Shown here in pieces: positions 26,078 to 33,886 of a DNA stretch of 64,000 nucleotides; the first letter of the stretch is position 1; each line of letters opens with the position of its first letter. The stretch is from NCBI RefSeq assembly GCF_000012845.1, contig NC_009615.1, positions 3,908,501 to 3,972,500 on the forward strand. The letters are read 5' to 3'. This stretch comes from Parabacteroides distasonis ATCC 8503 (GTDB lineage Bacteria; Bacteroidota; Bacteroidia; Bacteroidales; Tannerellaceae). The translations under genes and the position numbers were made by a program. The notes below the pieces were generated by a model, which was not told the origin of the DNA, ran no database searches, and saw only the letters and a list, made by a program, of their open reading frames with translations.

Positions 26078-27025
26078 ATGCCGAATAAATCTCATTTTAA
26101 TAATGGATTAAGGACATTAGTTCAACAGGCCAGAGATGGCATAGAGCATAGCTCTGCTGTTCATGTCCGTAATTTCGATAAAACATTTCATGCAGTGTAC
26201 ATTCAAGACGCTGTTAAATTTTTAAAGACCGTACCTGATTCCTCGGTTCAGTTGGTTCTGATAGATCCTCCGTACAATTTGGAGCTAGATTATTGGGATT
26301 CCTTCCCTAACTATCTTGATTGGGCAAAACAGTGGATTGATGAAATATACCGCATAATGTCAGATAACGGTAATTGCGTAATTTTTGGTGGCTTTCAATT
26401 TCAAGATTTAAAACAAGGCGACCTGTTAGAAATTCTATATTATATCAGACATAATACCAATTTGAGACTAATAAATCTCATAATATGGTATTATAAAAAT
26501 GGGATGAGTGCACATAGATATTTTGCCAACAGGCATGAAGAAGCGATTTGGCTATCTAAGACTAAAAAATATTATTTTGACTTAGATTCAGTTCGAGTTC
26601 CGTATAGTGAGGAAGCCAAAAAAGCCGCATTAAAGGATAAAAGACTTAGACCTGAAAATATTGAAAAGGGTAAAAATCCAACAAATGTTTGGGAAATAGG
26701 ACGATTAAATGGCAATTCTACGGAACGAGTGGGGCATCCTACTCAGAAACCTACAGAAATAATTAGACGACTGGTTAAGGCTTTATCTTATGAGGGTTCT
26801 CTTGTTTTGGATTTTTTTGCTGGCTCAGGGACCACAGGGAGGGTATGTATTGAAGAAAATCGCCATTCAATTATGGTGGATTCTGATAATTCATTGAAAA
26901 GATATTTTGAAATGCACCGAAAGAAAATGTCTGGAACCTCTTTTAAACCATACGAAATTTGCGAAAATATAGAAATAGAGAAATTTCTTGAAAAAGTAAA
27001 CAAAGAGGAAACCTACACTAAATAG
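26078..27025 (+). CDS. M.RsrI-like adenine-N6 DNA methyltransferase (beta class)
   Basis: AdoMet-dependent methyltransferase of 315 residues. The catalytic motif comes first (LVLIDPPYNLELDYW, DPPY at 63-66) and the AdoMet motif is late (LDFFAGSGTTGRV, 246-251), so it is a beta-class enzyme. It closely resembles my recollection of M.RsrI, including the N-terminal N-K/R-S-H-x-N-x-G pattern, NGMSAHRYFANRHEE, KNPTNVWEIGRLNGNS and ERVGHPTQKP. RsrI is an isoschizomer of EcoRI, so the expected target is the adenine of GAATTC. It lies directly before the EcoRI-like nuclease gene (22-bp gap), the gene order of rsrI. Confidence 0.9.
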   Translation: MPNKSHFNNGLRTLVQQARDGIEHSSAVHVRNFDKTFHAVYIQDAVKFLKTVPDSSVQLVLIDPPYNLELDYWDSFPNYLDWAKQWIDEIYRIMSDNGNCVIFGGFQFQDLKQGDLLEILYYIRHNTNLRLINLIIWYYKNGMSAHRYFANRHEEAIWLSKTKKYYFDLDSVRVPYSEEAKKAALKDKRLRPENIEKGKNPTNVWEIGRLNGNSTERVGHPTQKPTEIIRRLVKALSYEGSLVLDFFAGSGTTGRVCIEENRHSIMVDSDNSLKRYFEMHRKKMSGTSFKPYEICENIEIEKFLEKVNKEETYTK

Positions 27026-27047
27026 AATAATATTTAACAATAATAAT

Positions 27048-27881
27048 ATGGCAAAGAAAAATCAATCAACAAGATTAACTCTTCAGCACAAAGAAAGTCA
27101 TGGCGTTGAAGGTATCTTCGGCGAAGAAGCCAAATTGCATGATTTGACAGTTGGGGAAATTTCTCATCATGTCATTGCTAAACTAACAGAAGATTATCCT
27201 CAGTTGACATTTCGATATAGACAAAGTATAGAAAAAAAAGAAATCAATGAGGCATTACAAAAGGTTGACCCAAATCTTGGACAAACCTTATTTGTAGAAA
27301 ATGCAAGCATCATTCCTGATGGTGGAATAATAGAGGTAAAAGACGATAACGAAAATTGGAGAGTTGTATTAGTGTCAGAAGCTAAACATCAGGGAAAGGA
27401 TATAGAAAATATTAGAAAAGGTGAGCTGGTCGGAAAGAATAAAGACCAAGATTTAATGGCAGCTGGAAATGCGATAGAACGTTCTCACAAGAATATTTCC
27501 GAAATTGCCAACTTTATGTTAGCGGAATCTCATTTCCCATATGTTTTGTTTCTTGAAGGTTCTAATTTTTTGACTGAGACTATAAAAGTAACAAGACCTG
27601 ACGGACGAGTAGTTACTCTTGAATATAATTCAGGGATGCTTAACAGATTAGACAGATTAACGGCTGCAAATTATGGAATGCCTATCAATACCAATCTTTG
27701 TAAGAATATGTTTGTCAAGCATAAGGATAAAACAATAATGCTCCAAGCGACATCTATTTATACTCAAGGAGATGGAGGTAGTTGGAATAAAAGTAAGATG
27801 TTTGATATAATGCTTGAAATATCAAAAACATCCTTACAAATATTGGGTAGTGATTTATTCAAGCAATTAACAAAGAAATAG
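27048..27881 (+). CDS. EcoRI-like type II restriction endonuclease
   Basis: 277 residues, the same length as R.EcoRI as I recall it, and clearly a close homologue over its whole length. The PD-(D/E)xK site is at exactly the EcoRI positions: D91 in IIPDGGIIEV, E111 and K113 in SEAKHQGKD. The recognition segment DQDLMAAGNAIERSHKN puts M137, N141 and R145 where EcoRI has its base-contacting residues. Predicted cut: G^AATTC as a homodimer. Its gene is flanked by two methyltransferase genes (22 and 20 bp away). GAATTC sites exist in this window (for example 17514 and 61896), so host protection is required. Confidence 0.95.
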   Translation: MAKKNQSTRLTLQHKESHGVEGIFGEEAKLHDLTVGEISHHVIAKLTEDYPQLTFRYRQSIEKKEINEALQKVDPNLGQTLFVENASIIPDGGIIEVKDDNENWRVVLVSEAKHQGKDIENIRKGELVGKNKDQDLMAAGNAIERSHKNISEIANFMLAESHFPYVLFLEGSNFLTETIKVTRPDGRVVTLEYNSGMLNRLDRLTAANYGMPINTNLCKNMFVKHKDKTIMLQATSIYTQGDGGSWNKSKMFDIMLEISKTSLQILGSDLFKQLTKK

Positions 27882-27901
27882 ACATTTCAGAGGAGTTTGT
27901 T

Positions 27902-28867
27902 ATGGCGAGAAATGCGACAAATGGTTTATTACAAAAGGCTAAGAAATCTAAAAGTGATGAGTTCTATACGCAACTTTGTGATATAGAACGGGAACTCCAG
28001 TATTACCAAGGTCAATTTGAAGATAAAATTGTATATTGTAATTGCGACGACCCTAGGGTTAGTAATTTTTTTAAATATTTTGCAGCAAATTTCCATAACC
28101 TAGGATTAAAGAAACTAATTGCATCCTGTTACATAGAATCCGACAATAGTATATTTAATGAACAGAATTTTAAAACAGGATTCTATTGTGAGTATTTTGG
28201 CAAGAGTAATCAAAATATTGAGATTATAAATTTTAAAGGTAATGGTGACTTTAGAAGTGCTGAAAGTATTGAATTACTAAAACAATCTGATATTGTTGTC
28301 ACTAATCCACCATTTTCATTATTCAGAGAATTTGTCTCTCAAATAATTAAATACAATAAAAAGTTTTTAGTAATTGGAAATGTTAATGCCATTACATATA
28401 AAGATATATTTGAGTTAATCCAAAGGAATAAAGCTTGGTTAGGTGTAAATCTAGGCAGAGGGATTTCCGGTTTTATTGTTCCTGACCATTATGAGCGTTA
28501 TGGCACAGAAGTAAGTGTTAATAGTGATGGACAAACAATAATTGCAACTAACGGTTGTCTGTGGTTGACAAATTTAGAATTGTCACAACGCCATAAAGAT
28601 ATTGTATTGACAAAAGAATATAAAGGAAATGAGGACAAGTATCCACATTTTGATAATTGCGATGGTATAAATGTTAATAGAACGCAAGATATACCTAAGG
28701 ATTATCATGGCTTAATGGGGGTGCCTATAACTTTTCTACACAAATATAATCCTGAACAGTTCAAAATTGTAAGATTTCGAAAAGGGGATGATGGCAAAGA
28801 TTTGCGGATAAATGGCAAATGTCCTTATTTCAGAATACTCGTTAAAAACAAAAAGATTGATGCATAA
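27902..28867 (+). CDS. M.EcoRI-like adenine-N6 DNA methyltransferase
   Basis: 321 residues, collinear with M.EcoRI from its first residues (MARNATN, then KAKKSKSDEFYTQ) to its end (NGKCPYFRILVKN). The catalytic motif is VVTNPPFSLF (NPPF 135-138), preceded by CNCDDPRVSNFFKYFA and GDFRSAESIELL. Expected product: N6-methyladenine within GAATTC. It follows the nuclease gene by 20 bp, the native ecoRI order. The operon therefore has a second, unrelated GAATTC-type methyltransferase besides the M.RsrI-like one. A central insertion present in M.EcoRI (around residues 90-110) is shorter here. Confidence 0.94.
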   Translation: MARNATNGLLQKAKKSKSDEFYTQLCDIERELQYYQGQFEDKIVYCNCDDPRVSNFFKYFAANFHNLGLKKLIASCYIESDNSIFNEQNFKTGFYCEYFGKSNQNIEIINFKGNGDFRSAESIELLKQSDIVVTNPPFSLFREFVSQIIKYNKKFLVIGNVNAITYKDIFELIQRNKAWLGVNLGRGISGFIVPDHYERYGTEVSVNSDGQTIIATNGCLWLTNLELSQRHKDIVLTKEYKGNEDKYPHFDNCDGINVNRTQDIPKDYHGLMGVPITFLHKYNPEQFKIVRFRKGDDGKDLRINGKCPYFRILVKNKKIDA

Positions 28868-28888
28868 GGTTAAGACATTATTAGATTT

Positions 28889-29902
28889 ATGAAGATTAAA
28901 GATATAGAGGATATAAATTTTCTTATTGATAATTCTGTAGAAGAATCTACTGAATTAGAATATAAACGCTCATTCGCAAAGTCAAATAAAGATTGGAAAA
29001 AAGAACTGGCGAAGGATGTTAGTGCGATGGCAAATTCAAATGGCGGAATAATTGTGTATGGGTTAAAAGAAAAAGAAATATCAAAAGGACATTCCGTTCC
29101 TGAAGATATTTCACCAATACCAACATCAGAGATGACAAAAGACCAATTGTCGCAACTTTTATCTTCAAATATTCAGCCAATTATTGATGGCATAGAGATT
29201 TCCTATATTCCATACAACGAAGAAAATGGTTTTTACATTGTATCTGTTCCTCAAAGTAACACAGCTCACCAAAACAAATTATCTCATATGTATCATAAAC
29301 GGAGAAATGCTACCGTTGATGCAATGGAGGACTATGAAATTAGGGATGTAATGAACAGAAGTAAAACTCCTATTATAGACTTGGACTTTGAGATAATAAA
29401 GACAACAGTAAAAGTTATTACAAAGGATTATTCTTCTCTGTTAAAGTTAGGAAAATTAGAAAATATAAGTACAAGAATTGACTATAGTCTAAAAATTAGG
29501 CCAGTAAACAACGGTCAAATATTAGCTAAATATGTCAACTATTTTGTGTATCTGCCATCATTTATATTATCGGATGAAGAAGAAAGCGATAGTGAGAGTG
29601 ATTACAGTGAAATTTTTGATGATAATACAGTACGGGATGTTGTTGGAATTGATGGGTTTAGGAAACAATATGGTCCAGCTCGTTATGACCCTATATTACC
29701 AGGAATATGTGGATGTTCTAGAACTGTCAGTTTAAGCATTGAAGAAGATATGGACTTTGAAAAATTACCATCAATAAGATATGAAACACATGCAGATAAT
29801 GCCCCTATACGAAAGGGGGCTATTAAGTGGAAAGAGATTAGGGTTATAAATAAGTATGATAAAGAAGTTCATGACCCAATGGCACCGCCATCACTATACT
29901 AG
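28889..29902 (+). CDS. AlbA/Schlafen-type (AlbA_2) domain protein linked to the R-M operon
   Basis: 337 residues. The first 155 residues form an AlbA_2 (Schlafen-type) domain: ESTELEYKRSFAKSN, KELAKDVSAMANSNGGIIVYG, and the closing MYHKRRNATVDAMEDYEIRD. The remaining half has no recognised domain and includes an acidic stretch (DEEESDSESDYSE, about residues 232-244) and a paired-cysteine CGCS. It lies 21 bp after the M.EcoRI-like gene with the same AT-rich composition, so it is probably co-transcribed. AlbA_2 proteins occur as regulators and in defence loci. Whether this one regulates, backs up or merely accompanies the R-M system is unknown. Confidence 0.75.
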   Translation: MKIKDIEDINFLIDNSVEESTELEYKRSFAKSNKDWKKELAKDVSAMANSNGGIIVYGLKEKEISKGHSVPEDISPIPTSEMTKDQLSQLLSSNIQPIIDGIEISYIPYNEENGFYIVSVPQSNTAHQNKLSHMYHKRRNATVDAMEDYEIRDVMNRSKTPIIDLDFEIIKTTVKVITKDYSSLLKLGKLENISTRIDYSLKIRPVNNGQILAKYVNYFVYLPSFILSDEEESDSESDYSEIFDDNTVRDVVGIDGFRKQYGPARYDPILPGICGCSRTVSLSIEEDMDFEKLPSIRYETHADNAPIRKGAIKWKEIRVINKYDKEVHDPMAPPSLY

Positions 29903-30241
29903 AACTAGAAAGAGTGAACTGTATTTAACTTAACGGCTGATATTTTGCTGTTTTTGCCCAATCTTCCAATCATATTTTTCCTTTGCGATATCGCCCACCT
30001 CATAGACTGTGTGGCGATGTCTTATTCTATCAAAAGACTGTCTGCTGTAAGCATCCGATAAAGTACACTATAAAAAATGACTGTATCTCTTTTCAAGTAT
30101 GCAGTCATCTATAGTTCGTTGTATATCTATTCCTTTCTTCCATTTGTGTGGCAACATTTGTAGTAGTTCCTCATAATTTGCTTTCTGCATATATGGCATT
30201 ATTGCTATAACGTCATTCAGTTAAGTGCGTGTATTTACTTT

Positions 30242-31275
30242 AACGTGAGTTCGAAATAAGAATAAATATATTTCACTTATAATTAGAAACATAGCGATAA
30301 AAGTATTAAATTTATAGTGCTGAATTATAACATTTAAACGATTACCACTATGTTTCCAGAGTCTAAAGTTACAGAGATTTATTGTATGGCTGATGATTTT
30401 TGCAAGGAATTTACATTGCAACAGGAAAAATATATGATTAAGGATATGAAGACCATGCATCGTAACAACCCCAACCGTATGAGTGATGCAGAGATTATGG
30501 TTATTCTAATCCTGTTTCACTCCGGTGGTTTCCGTTGTTTCAAGCATTACTACAAGGAGTATGTCTGTAAACATCTGAAACACCTTTTTCCTCGTCAGGT
30601 TTCTTATAACCGTTTTGTGGAACTGGAGAAGGAGGTATTGCTTCCCATGACCATATTCATCAAAAGAGTACTGCTGGGAACTTGTACCGGCATCAGTTTC
30701 GTTGCTTCCACTCCCTTATGTGTATGTCGTAATCAAAGAATCTTGATTCATAAGACATTTGAAGGGCTTGCCGAGCGTGGAAGATGTTCTATGGGATGGT
30801 TCTTCGGATTCAAGCTGCATCTGATAATCAATGACAAAGGAGAGCTCCTCAATTTCATGTTCACGCCTGGAAACGTGGATGACCGGGAACCGTTGAAACA
30901 GGGTAAGTTTCTGGAAAACATCAAAGGAAAACTATGTGCAGACAAGGGATATATAGGTCAGGCTCTGTTTGAAAACCTTTTCCTTAATGGCATACAGCTT
31001 GTTACTAAAGTTAAAAATAATATGAGGAACTCACTGATGAGTATTGCCGACAAGATTTTGCTAAGAAAAAGAGCCTTGATTGAAACGGTCAATGACGAAC
31101 TGAAGAACATCGCACAGATTGAACACTCAAGACATCGTTCATTCAGTAACTTTATAGCCAACTCCTTGTCGGCTATCGCAGCATACTGCTTTTTTGAAAA
31201 GAAGCCCGCCATTGACGTAAAGTTTGTCAATGACGGACAACTTGCTATTTTTTGATTTTATTTCGAACTCACGTT
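30242..31275 (+). mobile_element. IS982-family insertion sequence, 1034 bp
   Basis: Terminal inverted repeats are AACGTGAGTTCGAAATAA (30242-30259) and its exact reverse complement at 31258-31275. Both ends are flanked by the 5-bp direct repeat ACTTT (30237-30241 and 31276-31280), a target duplication. The single transposase gene fills the interior. Removing the IS and one ACTTT restores a continuous IS66 remnant, confirming the boundaries. Confidence 0.9.
30350..31255 (+). CDS. IS982-family transposase, probable catalytic mutant
   Basis: 301 residues. FVASTPLCVCRNQRILIHKT, GWFFGFKLHLIINDKGELLN, FTPGNVDDREPL, CADKGYIGQALF and the C-terminal RALIETVNDELKNI belong to the DDE transposases of the IS982 family. 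The family's first catalytic aspartate sits in FVDSTPLRVC-type motifs; here that residue is alanine (A119, codon GCT, one base from GAT). The later Asp (CADKGY) and Glu (IETVND) are present. The frame is full length, so the copy is intact in structure but is predicted to be inactive by itself. Confidence 0.88.
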   Translation: MFPESKVTEIYCMADDFCKEFTLQQEKYMIKDMKTMHRNNPNRMSDAEIMVILILFHSGGFRCFKHYYKEYVCKHLKHLFPRQVSYNRFVELEKEVLLPMTIFIKRVLLGTCTGISFVASTPLCVCRNQRILIHKTFEGLAERGRCSMGWFFGFKLHLIINDKGELLNFMFTPGNVDDREPLKQGKFLENIKGKLCADKGYIGQALFENLFLNGIQLVTKVKNNMRNSLMSIADKILLRKRALIETVNDELKNIAQIEHSRHRSFSNFIANSLSAIAAYCFFEKKPAIDVKFVNDGQLAIF

Positions 31276-31394
31276 ACTTTATGCGCTTTGCACGTAGATG
31301 GTAATGAACAGACGACACCCATGCTGACGACCGCTTGATGGTCTCCATAGAACAGGTAGTTCTTTCCAATATGATTGGTCGGATGGCATTTTCT

Positions 31395-31649
31395 ATGGCA
31401 TTATCAAAACTTTTGGATAATGCCATGGAGCGGATCAACCGTTGCATATCACTCATGCGGCACAATTCGCTGTTCTTCGGAAGCCATGCCGGGGCAAGCA
31501 GGGCTGTTATTTATTATTCACTGGCATGTTCATGTAGCCAAAGGGGAATAAACTTTTTCGAGTATATCTCTGATATTATGAATCGTGCAGCCATATTACC
31601 TCCTACTGCATCAGTAGAATCTCATCGGAAACTTTTACCTGACAAGTGA
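31395..31649 (+). pseudogene. IS66-family transposase C-terminal remnant, plus strand
   Basis: From the palindrome at 31395-31426 rightward the plus strand encodes LDNAMERINRCISLMRHNSL, then FFGSHAGASRAVIYYSLACS, NFFEYISDIMNRAAILPP and HRKLLPDK before a TGA. This is an IS66 TnpC C-terminus of a different subtype from the minus-strand remnant. The stop falls where LLPDKW would be expected, consistent with a Trp codon mutated to TGA. No start or N-terminal domains remain. The two remnants meet head to head at the palindrome. Confidence 0.65.
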
Positions 31650-32015
31650 CATAAATCATAATCATACTTCCAACATTCATTCTTGCCCAACCTGATTGTA
31701 TCTGATAATATCAATGTTATCAAGTGCTTTTGTGCGTTTCTACAGAGATTTTCAACATTGTTTTACGTTATCGCGGAGACGCTTACTCAAATATCTATGA
31801 CATCTGGTGACATATAATGACATCTGATGACGGACTGGAAGCATATCCGGGAACAATCATTTACTTTGCGGATGAAACAAGTACGCATATAGTGTCAAAG
31901 GTAGTCATCCTGTCTTGAAATTCAGGATGTTCCGCCGGGATTCACTAAATTGCGGCACGGAATCCGGATCCGAAAAGAGAATGAAACAGATGTCAAACCT
32001 GAAATTACATTGATT
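31650..32015. promoter_or_regulatory. Upstream region of the HTH module with two 15-bp direct repeats
   Basis: No gene is seen in this 366 bp. It contains ATGACATCTGGTGAC (31797-31811) and ATGACATCTGATGAC (31817-31831), identical but for one base and 20 bp apart, two helical turns. About 30 bp further is TTACTTTG (31861-31868), one mismatch from a -7 element. Repeats in phase just upstream of a promoter suggest an activator or recombination-factor site controlling the next genes. Confidence 0.5.
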
Positions 32016-32327
32016 ATGGAAATAGTAAACATTGAAGCAAGGACCTTCGAGGCGATGCTCTCGGCCTTCCGGACGTTCGCGGACCGGCTGGACACCCTCT
32101 GCCGGCTGTACGGTGACATGGAAGAGAAGAAATGGCTGGACAACCAGGAGGTGTGCCTGCTGCTGAAGGTCAGCCCGAGAACCCTGCAGACCCTGCGTGA
32201 CAACGGCACGCTGGCATATACACAGATCTGCCACAAGACTTATTACAAGCCCGAGGACGTGGAAAGCATCATCCGGATAGTGGAGGAGCGCCGCAAGCGG
32301 GCTGAAAGCATGGGAAAATCAATTTGA
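32016..32327 (+). CDS. Helix-turn-helix (excisionase/MerR-like) protein
   Basis: 103 residues from the ATG at 32016; a longer frame from 31950 adds residues with no match. The N-terminal half is helical (ARTFEAMLSAFRTFADRLDT). The C-terminal half is a winged HTH_17-type domain (KKWLDNQEVCLLLKVSPRTL, then QTLRDNGTLAYTQICHKTYY and KPEDVESII), the family that includes excisionases and element-encoded regulators. It is the first of two related HTH genes here. Proteins of this pair are typical of Bacteroidales conjugative and mobilisable elements, where they act in excision or its control; the exact role is inferred. Confidence 0.83.
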   Translation: MEIVNIEARTFEAMLSAFRTFADRLDTLCRLYGDMEEKKWLDNQEVCLLLKVSPRTLQTLRDNGTLAYTQICHKTYYKPEDVESIIRIVEERRKRAESMGKSI

Positions 32328-32333
32328 AAAGCC

Positions 32334-32573
32334 ATGGGAAACGAAAGGATGATACTTTCTCCCGGCAGTCTGGCAGGCGGCTGGGAAAGTCTGGACGGCA
32401 GTCCCGATTTCTACATCTTCAGGGATTCCAGCGGGGACTACCGCCTGCTGGCCTACAGCCTTGACGCGGAGTACGGGCGGGGAAGCTTCTCGCTCTACAG
32501 GATAGACGGGGACGGGGAGGGATGCCCCCATACCCTCCATATCATGGGGTGGGGCCGATATATGAGAAACTGA
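32334..32573 (+). CDS. Small DUF3876-like protein
   Basis: 79 residues. It contains LAGGWESLDGSPDFYIFRDS then GDYRLLAYS, the pattern of short beta-rich proteins annotated DUF3876 in Bacteroidales mobile elements. That assignment is from memory of the motif and is moderate. It lies 6 bp after the first HTH gene and 39 bp before the second one, so it is part of the same transcription unit. Function unknown. Confidence 0.6.
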   Translation: MGNERMILSPGSLAGGWESLDGSPDFYIFRDSSGDYRLLAYSLDAEYGRGSFSLYRIDGDGEGCPHTLHIMGWGRYMRN

Positions 32574-32612
32574 AAAAGTAAATGTCAAACCAACAAACAG
32601 ATGAGATTTGTG

Positions 32613-32933
32613 ATGAATACCGATAACCGTCTGCTCACCCGTGAGAGCAGCGAGCATATAAGAGAATTCTTCTCCACCGTCGAACGTCTCTCCGTTTCCA
32701 TGGAGCGTCTCTTTGCCGGCAGGTCACCGGCGATGGCGGGCGAGAACTTCTATACGGACCGCGAACTGGCTGAAAAGCTGAAAGTGAGCCGCCGCAGCCT
32801 GCAACAGTACCGTGACAGCGGCCTGCTTGCCTTCACCCGGCTGGGCGGCAAGATACTGTACCGTTCTTCCGATATCGAGAAGCTGCTTGACAGTTGCTAC
32901 AGGGAGGCGAGAACCAGGCCGGAGGAACTTTAG
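32613..32933 (+). CDS. Helix-turn-helix (excisionase/MerR-like) protein
   Basis: 106 residues from the ATG at 32613 (an ATG at 32601 would add four). The N-terminal helix region (ESSEHIREFFSTVERLSVSM) is followed by a winged HTH_17 domain: NFYTDRELAEKLKVSRRSLQ, QYRDSGLLAFTRLGGKILYR, SSDIEKLL. It has the same architecture as the protein encoded at 32016-32327, so the two are paralogous. Followed after 26 bp by a strong terminator. Probable excision or regulatory factor of the integrated element. Confidence 0.85.
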   Translation: MNTDNRLLTRESSEHIREFFSTVERLSVSMERLFAGRSPAMAGENFYTDRELAEKLKVSRRSLQQYRDSGLLAFTRLGGKILYRSSDIEKLLDSCYREARTRPEEL

Positions 32934-32959
32934 AAATGTTCCGTACGGGATCGTGAATG

Positions 32960-32993
32960 AAGGGGCGGTCGGTTGTCATACCGATCGCCCCTT
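32960..32993 (+). terminator. Rho-independent terminator after the HTH operon
   Basis: AAGGGGCGGTCGGT pairs with ACCGATCGCCCCTT (one mismatch) around a six-base loop, followed by CGTTTTCTTT. It closes the plus-strand HTH/DUF3876-like/HTH unit. Confidence 0.8.
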
Positions 32994-33369
32994 CGTTTTC
33001 TTTCCATCGGATGAACGACTTTAATTTGCTCATAAAGTATTTATACACAGAGTATTTCTCTTTATGAATTATGATCCGATGACAACATTGGCATAACATG
33101 GCGGGACATGGAAACATTTTTCCGGTATGGCAATAAGATACGGGGATTCCATTATAAAAAAAGACCCTTATTTTATTATGTCATTATGTTATTCTGAAAT
33201 TGGGGCGGGTCGTTCGTGTACCGGTGGGACGATCCATTCCCGTAATGGCGGCACATTCCGTACCGGTATCATTATCCTCCGGCAATGCCGTTTCCCGGTC
33301 TTTTCGGAGTGACCTTATGCCGGCCGGTGACAACCGCATGTCCGTGTGTAAACATGACGGCACATAAAA
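32994..33369. other. Gap between convergent operons, no gene seen
   Basis: This stretch lies between the plus-strand HTH unit and the minus-strand conserved protein at 33456. Short open frames here show no domain, good start context or composition bias. Its right end is the outer arm of the terminator structure 33353-33422. Confidence 0.5.
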
Positions 33370-33412
33370 ACAGGCACATCCTCCGGGCTTTTGTCCCGTC
33401 GGATGCGCCTGT
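33370..33412 (-). terminator. Terminator-like hairpin downstream of the 33456 gene
   Basis: ACAGGCACATCC (33370-33381) pairs with GGATGCGCCTGT (33401-33412) with one mismatch. An outer stem CATGACGG/CCGTCATG (33353-33360 with 33415-33422) extends it. On the minus strand the inner stem is followed by a T-rich run, as expected for termination of the leftward operon. Confidence 0.7.
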
Positions 33413-33455
33413 CTCCGTCATGTCATATACAGCCGGACTCCTCCGGCCCATGTCT

Positions 33456-33848
33456 CTATCTGAGTATCGGATTCGAGAGCAGTATCTTGTAATAGGCCAC
33501 TCCGCCAATCTCTACCGGCATCCTCGCCATCATGAACTGCACGCTCTTCCTCTCCACCTTCGCCTGCCGCATGAGCCTCTGCACGATAAACCCCGCCGAG
33601 AACCTTGCGCATCTTTTGTCCTTCCAGACGATGAACCCCTCGCTGTCGTCGGCCCGGCAGATATACCAATCACCCGTCTCGTCGTCGTGGGCGAAGTTCA
33701 CCCGTCCGCCGCCGAGGATTCCCAATTCGATTGACATCGTCTTTGACAGATAGACAGTCCCCCTGCTGTCAAGGTTGATGGTCCGCTTACCCTTGTATGT
33801 GACTTCCTGCGGACGGGAATTTTCCCTGTTGTATACTATCAGTGCCAT
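33456..33848 (-). CDS. Conserved mobile-element protein of unknown function
   Basis: 130 residues from the ATG at 33848 (MALIVYNRENSRPQEV). The composition suggests a compact beta-rich protein: KGKRTINLDSRGTVYLSKTM, WYICRADDSEGFIVWKD, MARMPVEIGGVAYYKILL. I do not recognise a named domain. The longer frame to 34010 overlaps the sigma-like gene and is not credible. It is 38 bp after the sigma-like gene on the same strand, so probably cotranscribed. Similar genes accompany sigma-like proteins in Bacteroidales integrative elements, as far as I recall. Confidence 0.7.
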   Translation of the reverse strand: MALIVYNRENSRPQEVTYKGKRTINLDSRGTVYLSKTMSIELGILGGGRVNFAHDDETGDWYICRADDSEGFIVWKDKRCARFSAGFIVQRLMRQAKVERKSVQFMMARMPVEIGGVAYYKILLSNPILR

Positions 33849-33886
33849 AATTATCCTTCTTTTATCGGTTAAACTATTTTCGTTTT

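Larger units (their letters stand above)
30068..31426 (-). pseudogene. IS66-family transposase C-terminal remnant, split by the IS982 insertion
   Basis: Reading the minus strand from 31426 to 31276 and then, skipping the IS, from 30241 to 30068 gives one IS66 TnpC tail. In order it reads NAIENAIRPII, after a frameshift GKNYLFYGDHQAVVSMG and CKAHKVNTRT, a stop, then LNDVIAIMPYMQKANYEELL and QMLPHKWKK, ending at 30068. NAIENAIRP and GRKNYLF-type motifs are the IS66 C-terminal signature. The 450-bp gap after the AlbA gene (29903-30349) is thus mostly this remnant plus the IS left end. The frameshift, stop and insertion all mark it as dead. Confidence 0.75.

Noticed and set aside
25854..29902. 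Retron, CRISPR or toxin-antitoxin system in the accessory island
   Set aside because: No reverse transcriptase, no spacer-repeat pattern and no paired small toxin/antitoxin genes were seen; the genes read clearly as restriction-modification plus an AlbA_2 protein.
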